64,000 nucleotides of DNA from Methanobrevibacter sp. V74. Its GTDB lineage: Archaea > Methanobacteriota > Methanobacteria > Methanobacteriales > Methanobacteriaceae. The DNA lies in the NCBI RefSeq assembly GCF_963082495.1, contig NZ_CAUJAN010000001.1:310001-374000 (forward strand). Reading direction: 5' to 3'. Within the stretch, counting starts at the first letter, position 1; every line of letters begins with the position of its first letter. The notes beneath the pieces are model-generated. The model was given only the letters and a program-made list of their open reading frames with translations, was not told the DNA's origin and made no database searches. The position numbers and the translations under genes are program-made. Positions 57,310 through 64,000 of this stretch are shown in pieces.

Positions 57310-58866
57310 ATGAAAAATCTTGAGAAAACATTAAGGTCTGTAAGTGAAAATCCAAAATATATTTTTAGATTAACCGTCCAAGGTGTTCTAGTTGGTTTTT
57401 TTGCAGGTTTAATGGTATGCTTATATAGATGGTTGCTTGCAGGTTCTGAAAGTGTTTTAAGAGGTTATTTAAGCATAATAAAGGGAAACATATTTTTCAT
57501 TGTCTTATTTTTCATAGTTCTGGCAATTTTAGGTCTTTTAATAGATTGGCTAACTAAATGGGAAGCTGATTCAGCCGGAAGCGGAATACCTCAAGTTTAT
57601 GCTGAGGTAAAAGGACACATGGAAGCAAATTGGGCAAAAGTATTATTTTCTAAAGTTGTCTCTGGAGTTTTAACTGCAATTGGCGGGCTGTCTTTAGGTC
57701 CTGAAGGTCCATCAGTTCAAATTGGAGGTATGGCCGGAAAAGGTATTGCAAAAATTTTTAAAGGATCAAAAACAGATGAATTGAGATTAATTCTTGTTGG
57801 TTCTGCAGTGGGTATTACAGCCGCTTTTAATGCACCTTTAGCTGGGGTGATATTCGTTTTTGAAGAAATTAATCATGGATTTGACAAAACTCTAGTTTTT
57901 ATTGCATTAGTTTCAGCCATTGTTTCAGATTTCATATCAAAGATTATTTTTGGCCAATCCACCATACTTAATTTCCCAGTTTTAGATATTCCTTTAGATT
58001 CATATTGGGTTTTAATCATTTTAGGGGTTATTATTGGTCTTTTAGGTTATGGTTATAATATTGGACTGATTAAATCAAGTGATGTGCTGAATAATCTTAA
58101 AATTCCATCATGGCTTAAATTTGTATTGGTATTCATGCTTTCCGGTGTTGTAGCATTATTAATTCCGGAGATTAGCGATGGCGGACACTTTATGATGGAT
58201 ATATTGGATGTAGCTATTCCTTCACTAAGTGTATTATTGGTATTATTGGTTTTAAAATATCTCTTTTCAATGTTTTCATTCTCATCTGGAGCTCCGGGAG
58301 GTATATTTTTACCAATTTTGGTATTAGGAGCGTATATTGGAGCTATTTTTGGCTCTGTCGTGGTTCCGGCATTTGGATGGCAGCATGATTTAATTTATAG
58401 ATTTATAATTATTTCAATGGCAGGATTTTTTGCAGCAACTGTCAGGTCTCCAATTACAGGAATAGTTCTTTTAGCTGAGATGTCAGGGTCAACGGAATCG
58501 TTGGTAGCTATGATTTTTGTTTCCTTAATAGCTTATGTTGTTCCAACACTTCTTGGAAACGAACCAATTTATGAATCACTTTATGATAGGTTATTGTTAA
58601 ATAAAAATAAGGAATTGGTTAAAAAACCTTCAAAACATGTATTGTCAGAATATATAGTTCCTTTAGATTGTAATTATATTAATTTTAAAATTAAAGATAT
58701 TCCTTTCCCTAAAAATGCAATTGTAGTGTCAGTTATAAGAAATGGAAAGTATATGATTCCAACTGAGGATTTTAATATTATATACAGTGATCAGATACAT
58801 GTTTTAACTGATAGTAATGACTATCCATATGTGCGCCAAGAGATTGAAGAGTTATTCGGTGGTTGA
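57310..58866 (+). CDS. ClC-family chloride channel/antiporter with TrkA-C domain
   Basis: This 518-residue membrane protein has the three ClC selectivity motifs: GSGIP (residues 90-94), GPEGP (130-134, with gating Glu E132) and GAPGGIFLP around residue 340. The gating Glu and matching architecture suggest Cl-/H+ exchange, as in E. coli ClcA. The C-terminal ~75 residues (VPLDCNYINFKIKDIPFPKN, then IIYSDQIHVLTD) form a TrkA-C/RCK-C regulatory domain instead of CBS domains. It lies alone on the plus strand. Confidence 0.92.
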   Translation: MKNLEKTLRSVSENPKYIFRLTVQGVLVGFFAGLMVCLYRWLLAGSESVLRGYLSIIKGNIFFIVLFFIVLAILGLLIDWLTKWEADSAGSGIPQVYAEVKGHMEANWAKVLFSKVVSGVLTAIGGLSLGPEGPSVQIGGMAGKGIAKIFKGSKTDELRLILVGSAVGITAAFNAPLAGVIFVFEEINHGFDKTLVFIALVSAIVSDFISKIIFGQSTILNFPVLDIPLDSYWVLIILGVIIGLLGYGYNIGLIKSSDVLNNLKIPSWLKFVLVFMLSGVVALLIPEISDGGHFMMDILDVAIPSLSVLLVLLVLKYLFSMFSFSSGAPGGIFLPILVLGAYIGAIFGSVVVPAFGWQHDLIYRFIIISMAGFFAATVRSPITGIVLLAEMSGSTESLVAMIFVSLIAYVVPTLLGNEPIYESLYDRLLLNKNKELVKKPSKHVLSEYIVPLDCNYINFKIKDIPFPKNAIVVSVIRNGKYMIPTEDFNIIYSDQIHVLTDSNDYPYVRQEIEELFGG

Positions 58867-59535
58867 ATATTTCAATATTTATTCACAATTTTACTTTTCA
58901 AATGATCTTACATAAAATAAACGGATAATCCTATATGAAAAATAAAAATATGTCATCAAAGACTAAACAATTTTCCTGGAAAGAAATTTGGCATATGCAA
59001 CAAGAGCAGGATATAACTCATCCATAAAACACTTTGAATCTTGTATAGGAAAAACTATTGATGAAATGATATCCATTACAAAACAAGAAAAAAATTAGAT
59101 TGAATCTGTCCAATAAATAATTTTTTCTAAGTTTTTTATTAAGTGCTTCTAAAAAAATTCTTATTTCATGTTTTTTATTTTTAAAAATAGTTAATTATAA
59201 GTATGTGGGAAGATAAATAACTATTTAAGAACACGAAACCAAAACACTTCTCGTATCTTATTTTTATATACTTTGTGACACTTAAATGTTTGGTTTTGTT
59301 TAGTATTTTAGGTGTTTTGATATTATGAAAGTTTTATGGATTATATTTTATTCCTTTTAAAAATTTATAAATATTATTAATGGTATAATTTACTGTGAGG
59401 TTTTTTGTCTGTAATTTTTGTTTGACTTTTTAAGAACATTAGGTTTCATTGATTTTTAATATTTTTTTTAAATGACAAAATGTATCCTCAAAAAGCATTG
59501 AAAGTAGAACAAATATTGCCATATTAGGTGATTAA
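58867..59535. other. 669-bp intergenic region with gene remnant
   Basis: Around 58955-59100 two frames carry short coding-like pieces: SSKTKQFSWKEIWHMQQEQ, then, shifted, AYATRAGYNSSIKHFESCIG with KTIDEMISITKQEKN and a stop. This looks like a decayed gene of unknown identity. The remainder is AT-rich leader sequence for the nitroreductase gene. No RNA gene was recognised. Confidence 0.45.
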
Positions 59536-60060
59536 ATGAGTGTAATTTTTAAAAGACAGAGTATTCGAAAATTTAAAGATAAGCCGGTTGAAAAGGACAA
59601 AATTATCAAATTATTAAAAGCGGGTATGCAAGCACCTTCAGCTTGTAATCAGCAGGCTTGGGAATTCATTGTTGTTTCAAAACTGGAGGATAAGATAGCT
59701 ATTTCTGCCATGCATCAGTTTGCAAAACCTGCAGCTAATGCTTCACATTTAATCATCACTGTAGGTAATTTAAATGAAGCCAAAATTGTTAGAATGGTCG
59801 AACAGGATCTTGGAGCATGTAATGAAAATATTTTACTTCAAGCAACTCATGAAGGTTTAGGTGCTGTTTGGTTAGGTTTCCATCCAATTGAAGAACGTAC
59901 ATTAAAATTAAAAGAATATTTAAATATTCCTGATTACTGCATTCCATTTTCTGTAATTTGTGTGGGATATCCTGTTTGTGAAAGCGATATAAAACTTAGA
60001 TATGATGAATCTAAGGTTCATTATGATAAATATTGGGATGGTGTTCATGATAACTTGTAG
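59536..60060 (+). CDS. Nitroreductase family flavoprotein
   Basis: This 174-residue FMN oxidoreductase is related to the one at 11796. Features: FKRQSIRKFKDKPVEKDKII, AGMQAPSACNQQAWEFIVV at the flavin, QDLGACNENILLQATHEGLG then AVWLGFHP, and CVGYPVCES near the end. It is likely cytosolic and reduces an unidentified electrophile with NAD(P)H or reduced F420. GGTGATTAA is the ribosome site. Its final codons overlap the start of a small zinc-ribbon ORF. Confidence 0.87.
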   Translation: MSVIFKRQSIRKFKDKPVEKDKIIKLLKAGMQAPSACNQQAWEFIVVSKLEDKIAISAMHQFAKPAANASHLIITVGNLNEAKIVRMVEQDLGACNENILLQATHEGLGAVWLGFHPIEERTLKLKEYLNIPDYCIPFSVICVGYPVCESDIKLRYDESKVHYDKYWDGVHDNL

Positions 60061-60170
60061 TGTTTGCGGACATTTAAATGACCCTTCAAGTGGTATGTGA
60101 AGAATGTGGGTCTGATTTATCAGATAGTCCGGATTTATTTGATTATGACGATATGTATTATGATGATTAA
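60047..60170 (+). pseudogene. Small double-CxxC zinc-ribbon protein, frame broken
   Basis: ATG 60047 encodes MITCSVCGHLNDPSSGM then TGA. Another frame continues CEECGSDLSDSPDLFDYDDM ending YYDD. Joined, they give a ~41-residue protein with two CxxC pairs and an acidic tail, a convincing zinc ribbon. Loss of one TG from a TGTG repeat near 60095 would explain the break. ATG 60078 could start the second half alone. Overlap with the nitroreductase 3' end suggests co-translation. Confidence 0.5.
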
Positions 60171-60236
60171 GCTTTTTTATTTGAATATTTTATATACTTT
60201 GTAATACATATTATTTTTTATAATTGGGGGGTTAAT

Positions 60237-62126
60237 ATGGCTAAGATTCACTTATATGATTTTGAACATTTCAACACTACTACAAGCAGTATTTACGAAT
60301 TAGGGGAGTTTAATACACTTATTATTCTTAAAAATGGTGTAAATTTAACTAGTTGGGATGATGTTGAAAATAAGGAAGAAATTGTATATGTCAGTGAAGA
60401 TTTGTTCGGTATAACCTCACTTGAAGGAAGATATGAAGGTTTAAAAAATTTAAAGGCTATTGTTACAATAGGTGTCGGGTATGTTGAAAGCTTAAAAAAA
60501 ATGTTTGCTGGTTGTGAATCATTACAGGAAATCTCTTCACTTGGTTCATGGGATGTTTCAGGTGTTAGGGATGTTAGTTTCATGTTTGAAGACTGCAAAA
60601 GTTTGGAAGATATTTCTGCTTTGGTAAATTGGGATTTGTCGCATGTAGAAGATGCTTCTAACATGTTTTCTGGATGCGGCAGATTAACAGACATTACAGC
60701 TCTTGCAAATTGGAATGTATCTAATGTAAGACATATGTCTCGCATGTTTGCTGATTGCAGTAATTTAGTTAGTGTCTCTGCATTGTCTACATGGGATGTT
60801 AGCAAGGTAAGTGAAATGTATTATTTATTTGCTTATTGTGCTAAATTAAGGGATATTTCAGGACTGTCTTCATGGGATGTTAGTAATGTTTTGGACATGG
60901 GATGTTTATTTGATTTTTGCACATCTTTAGAAGATATTTCTCCTATTGCAAATTGGAACTTATCAAATGTATTCAATATAACTGCATTATTCAGGGGATG
61001 TAGTAGCTTAAAGGATATTTCACCATTATCTAATTGGGATTTAACTATCATGCATAGAAATTCGGCTCTTCTTGCAGTATTTTCCCATTGCATTTCTCTT
61101 AAAAATATTTCTCCTTTGAAAAATTGGGATGTTTCAGGTATAGCTCGCATGAGTGGTCTTTTTGAAGGTTGTATTTCTCTTAAAAATATTTCTCCTTTGA
61201 AGAATTGGGATGTTTCCAATGTTGTTTCTCTGGATTATTTATTTAGGGATTGTAATGCTTTAATGAATATTTCTCCTTTGAAAAATTGGGATGTTTCTAA
61301 TGTTGAATATATGAGGGGAATGTTTGATAGCTGCATTTCTTTAGTAGATATTTCATCATTAAGTAAATGGGATGTTTCTAATGTTAAAGCTATGAATAAA
61401 ATGTTTTATGGTTGTTCTTCACTTGTTGATGTTTCTAGTTTAAATGATTGGAAAGTAGCATATGGCACTTCAATCACATCTATTTTTAATAATTGCGGAG
61501 CTATTGAAAAGTATCCTGACTGGTTTAAGACGGAAATGATTAAGAATATTGAGGAATTCGACAATAAATCTAAACTTATCAATAGTTTAGATGAATCGTT
61601 TTTTAAAAAGTTCAATTTAAATGATTTTGATGAAAAAACCCAATTATATTTAGTTGAATTTCTAACTAATCAATCAATTCTAGCATTCATTGGTGATAGG
61701 TCTGAATACAGGTCGGTTCAGGAACTTGCAGTTGAAAAAATAACCGATGAAGTTGTATTGGCAAGTATTGCTATTCACAATCACAATTATGATGTTTTAC
61801 CTGGGGAGGGCAATTCAAATTATAAATTCCATTTCTACAATAGAGAAAACGCATTGATAAAAATTAAAAATAAGGTCATGCTTGTTAAGGTTGCCTGTGA
61901 AGTACCGCACATCCTTGACAATATGGATCACATTGTAAAATTCATTGATTTAGAAAAAGAATGGGCAGATATTGTTATTAATGCTAAATGTGATGATGTT
62001 CGTTTGTTTGCTATGAGGCATATTAAAACAGACAATGCTCTTTTAAGAATTATTGATAAAAGTCAAGATAAAGGAATTGTAAAAATCGCCAAAGTAGTAA
62101 GAGAAATCAATGCCTCAAAACAATGA
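60237..62126 (+). CDS. BspA-like leucine-rich repeat protein with HEAT-like C terminus
   Basis: This 629-residue protein has, from residue ~85 to ~410, about twelve BspA/DUF285 repeats of ~26-37 residues with the core LxxISxLxxWDVSNVxxMxx and F-x-x-C. The final ~190 residues are alpha-helical and HEAT-like (VQELAVEKITDEVVLASIAI, DVRLFAMRHIKTDNALLRII). Most BspA-like proteins are secreted, but no signal peptide, membrane helix or wall anchor is visible here, so it is probably cytoplasmic. Repeats near 61093-61280 are nearly identical at DNA level, indicating recent duplication. A TATA-like TTTTATATAC and GGGGGG before the ATG suggest its own promoter. Function is unknown; protein binding is likely. 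Confidence 0.82.
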   Translation: MAKIHLYDFEHFNTTTSSIYELGEFNTLIILKNGVNLTSWDDVENKEEIVYVSEDLFGITSLEGRYEGLKNLKAIVTIGVGYVESLKKMFAGCESLQEISSLGSWDVSGVRDVSFMFEDCKSLEDISALVNWDLSHVEDASNMFSGCGRLTDITALANWNVSNVRHMSRMFADCSNLVSVSALSTWDVSKVSEMYYLFAYCAKLRDISGLSSWDVSNVLDMGCLFDFCTSLEDISPIANWNLSNVFNITALFRGCSSLKDISPLSNWDLTIMHRNSALLAVFSHCISLKNISPLKNWDVSGIARMSGLFEGCISLKNISPLKNWDVSNVVSLDYLFRDCNALMNISPLKNWDVSNVEYMRGMFDSCISLVDISSLSKWDVSNVKAMNKMFYGCSSLVDVSSLNDWKVAYGTSITSIFNNCGAIEKYPDWFKTEMIKNIEEFDNKSKLINSLDESFFKKFNLNDFDEKTQLYLVEFLTNQSILAFIGDRSEYRSVQELAVEKITDEVVLASIAIHNHNYDVLPGEGNSNYKFHFYNRENALIKIKNKVMLVKVACEVPHILDNMDHIVKFIDLEKEWADIVINAKCDDVRLFAMRHIKTDNALLRIIDKSQDKGIVKIAKVVREINASKQ

Positions 62127-62234
62127 TTTAATCTATTTTATTAAGATTCATTTAGGCAAATATAAATAATAATAAAAATAAATTTTTACTCAATAACTTA
62201 ATATTTAAGTTAAATTTTTTTAGAGGTTAAAACT

Positions 62235-63206
62235 ATGGTAAGTGTAAACTTAGAAGCTAAAAAAACCGTAGATGTAATGATTGAAAAAGCAGATGAAATA
62301 AACATCGCTGTTGCAACTTTAAAAAATGGTGCTACAGTTCTTGATTGTGGTGTTAATGTAGATGGAAGTTTTAAAGCCGGAGAACTTTATACTAAAGTTT
62401 GTCTTGGTGGAGTTGCCGATGTTGGAATTTCAATTCCTGGAGATTTATCTGAAAAATTCGCACTTCCTTCAGTAAAAATTAAAACTGACTCACCTTCTAT
62501 TTCAACCTTAGGTTCTCAAAAAGCGGGCTGGTCTGTTTCTGTGGGTGATTTCTTTGCATTAGGTTCAGGACCTGCAAGGGCAATCGCTTTAAAACCAGCA
62601 GAAACTTATGAGGAAATTGGTTATGATGACAAAGATGCAGAATTAGCAATTTTAACTCTTGAAGCTGATGTATTGCCAGGTGAAGATGTTGCTCAATATA
62701 TTGCTGATGAATGTGATGTTAATGTTAAAAATGTTTACTTGCTTGTAGCTCCTACTTCTTCTCTTGTTGGATCTATTCAAATTTCAGGCAGAGTAGTTGA
62801 AAACGGAACTTACAAAATGTTGGAAGCTATTAAATTTGATGTAACTAAAGTAAAACATGCAGCAGGTATTGCACCAATAGCACCAATTGACCCAAACGGA
62901 TTAAAAGCAATGGGTAAAACAAATGATGCAGTATTGTTCGGTGGAAGAACCTATTACTATATTGAATCTGATGAAAATGATGATATTGCTGATGTGGCAG
63001 CTAAATTACCATCTTCTGCAGCTGATGGGTATGGCAAACCGTTCTTCGACGTATTTAAAGAAGCTGAATTTGACTTCTATAAAATCGATAAAGGAATGTT
63101 TGCTCCTGCTGAAGTAGTAATTAATGATTTAACTACTGGTAAAATTTACAAAGAAGGTTTTGTTAACGTGGATTTGCTTAAAAAATCCTTTGGGGTAGAT
63201 GGATAA
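62235..63206 (+). CDS. mch: Methenyltetrahydromethanopterin cyclohydrolase
   Basis: This 323-residue cytosolic enzyme of hydrogenotrophic methanogenesis interconverts N5-formyl-H4MPT and N5,N10-methenyl-H4MPT, the third step of CO2 reduction. It matches the family end to end: VSVNLEAKKTVDVMIEKADE, DCGVNVDGSFKAGELYTKVC, SQKAGWSVSVGDFFALGSGP then ARA, VLFGGRTYYYIESDENDD and SSAADGYGKPFFDVFKE. A TATA box (AAATATAAATAA, ~62157) and GAGGT ribosome site precede it; a hairpin terminator overlaps its stop. Confidence 0.97.
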   Translation: MVSVNLEAKKTVDVMIEKADEINIAVATLKNGATVLDCGVNVDGSFKAGELYTKVCLGGVADVGISIPGDLSEKFALPSVKIKTDSPSISTLGSQKAGWSVSVGDFFALGSGPARAIALKPAETYEEIGYDDKDAELAILTLEADVLPGEDVAQYIADECDVNVKNVYLLVAPTSSLVGSIQISGRVVENGTYKMLEAIKFDVTKVKHAAGIAPIAPIDPNGLKAMGKTNDAVLFGGRTYYYIESDENDDIADVAAKLPSSAADGYGKPFFDVFKEAEFDFYKIDKGMFAPAEVVINDLTTGKIYKEGFVNVDLLKKSFGVDG

Positions 63207-63226
63207 TTTTTCATCTATTTTTTTTA
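63196..63226 (+). terminator. Terminator after mch
   Basis: TAGATG, loop GATAATTTTT, CATCTA followed by TTTTTTTT. The left arm overlaps the last codons of mch. Confidence 0.65.
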
Positions 63227-63363
63227 ATAAACATTTTAATGTTAATTTTGTATTACATTTTTTAAACAATTTATTCATTGTTTATTTTTCTTCCTTTTTT
63301 TAGAAAATATCTATCATTTATATTTAAATAGTATAAAATTTATAATATTTAATGGTGAATATT

Positions 63364-64000
63364 ATGGAAATATTTGAAATTTTAAAAAATTCTATTAGAT
63401 ATCCATTTACAGACATTAAAACATTTTTAATTATTGGTGTGCTATTTTTTGCGAGTTTTATTTCTAATTTTCCCGGCACATTTCTTAAAAATGAGTTTAT
63501 GGTTATAGTTGGAGGTATTGTTTCATTAATAATTACAATAATTGTTATTGGTTATGAATTAGATGTTTTAAAATTTGGTATTGAGTTAAAAGATGAATTA
63601 CCTTCTATTGATATTAAAAGAAATCTTAAAAATGGAATTAAATTGTTTATTGTAGATATTATATATTATTTTATTCCACTGGTTGTTATTACCATAGCAT
63701 TATTTATTTTCACTGGAATTGCTGCAACAAAGGTGACTAATCTGGAGTTTGTAGGTAATGTAACTCCTGTTGATTTGTTAAATACTATTTTAACACCAGA
63801 TTTTGCTGCATCTATAATTATTGTTGCTATTGTTTTAATAATAATGTGTATAATGTTTTCATTATTGGCATTAATGGGACAATCTAGACTGGCAAAAACA
63901 GGCAGTATTGATGATGCAATACGTTTTGGTAAATCTTATAGGGATTTAAAAGAAATTGGTGTTGGAAAAACATTAGCTTTAATAATTTTGCTATATATTT
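63364..64000 (+). CDS. DUF4013 membrane protein (3' end outside window)
   Basis: The frame is open from ATG 63364 to the window end (212 residues so far). It begins MEIFEILKNSIRYPFTDIKT, the DUF4013 start, with several membrane helices (FLIIGVLFFASFISNF, FMVIVGGIVSLIITIIVIGY, DIIYYFIPLVVITIALFIFT, AASIIIVAIVLIIMCIMFSL) and a cytoplasmic RNLKNGIKLF loop. DUF4013 proteins are common in Methanobrevibacter and of unknown function, possibly membrane biogenesis or transport. GGTGAAT is the ribosome site. Confidence 0.8.
   Translation, partial: MEIFEILKNSIRYPFTDIKTFLIIGVLFFASFISNFPGTFLKNEFMVIVGGIVSLIITIIVIGYELDVLKFGIELKDELPSIDIKRNLKNGIKLFIVDIIYYFIPLVVITIALFIFTGIAATKVTNLEFVGNVTPVDLLNTILTPDFAASIIIVAIVLIIMCIMFSLLALMGQSRLAKTGSIDDAIRFGKSYRDLKEIGVGKTLALIILLYI

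Overview
The window is very AT-rich DNA from a methanogenic archaeon, most likely a Methanobrevibacter-type member of the Methanobacteriales. This rests on mch (methenyl-H4MPT cyclohydrolase), mptG (methanopterin biosynthesis), transcription factor S, RPA/RadA, a NifH/CfbC-type iron protein, bacterial-type SerRS, several very large secreted beta-helix adhesin-like proteins, and TATA-box promoters with GGTGA/GAGG ribosome sites. No tRNA, rRNA or CRISPR array was seen.

Layout. 1-14.9 kb is a housekeeping block. It opens with a tight same-strand operon: U32 protein, CDP-alcohol phosphatidyltransferase, NifH-like iron protein, five-helix membrane protein, fumarate reductase flavoprotein, iron-sulfur subunit. 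Then come ogt, a HAD phosphatase (frameshifted), an ArsC-like protein, serS, a small winged-helix regulator, a DUF169 protein (frameshifted), a flavodoxin-like protein, an unknown coiled-coil protein, nitroreductase, MalY-type lyase, and divergent NudC/ferritin. 14.9-50.5 kb is a large accessory island. Four adhesin-like genes (17.4, 30.4, 38.4 and 44.4-47.8 kb) alternate with decayed IS1182-, IS4-, IS630- and ISM1-like elements and with MITEs, many nested and with readable target duplications. The island also holds a cell-surface glycosyltransferase cassette (23.2-27.1 kb) that abuts a 5'-truncated RPA gene and a radA gene carrying a 66-bp insertion with stops. 50.6-64 kb is again core: a 37-codon membrane-protein gene, mptG, rnhA, an ACT/PaaK pair, a DUF2162-ExbB-DUF2149 membrane cluster, tfs, a ClC chloride channel, nitroreductase, a BspA-like leucine-rich repeat protein, mch, and a DUF4013 membrane protein cut by the window end.

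Themes. The most interesting functional locus is the first operon. It encodes what looks like a membrane-anchored fumarate reductase whose anchor has one histidine in each of its first four helices, as in di-heme cytochrome b anchors, in a lineage regarded as cytochrome-free. The island shows repeated insertion, inversion and gene disruption next to adhesin genes. At least seven otherwise conserved genes are broken by single-base length changes, mostly in homopolymers, so some apparent pseudogenes may be sequencing errors rather than biology.
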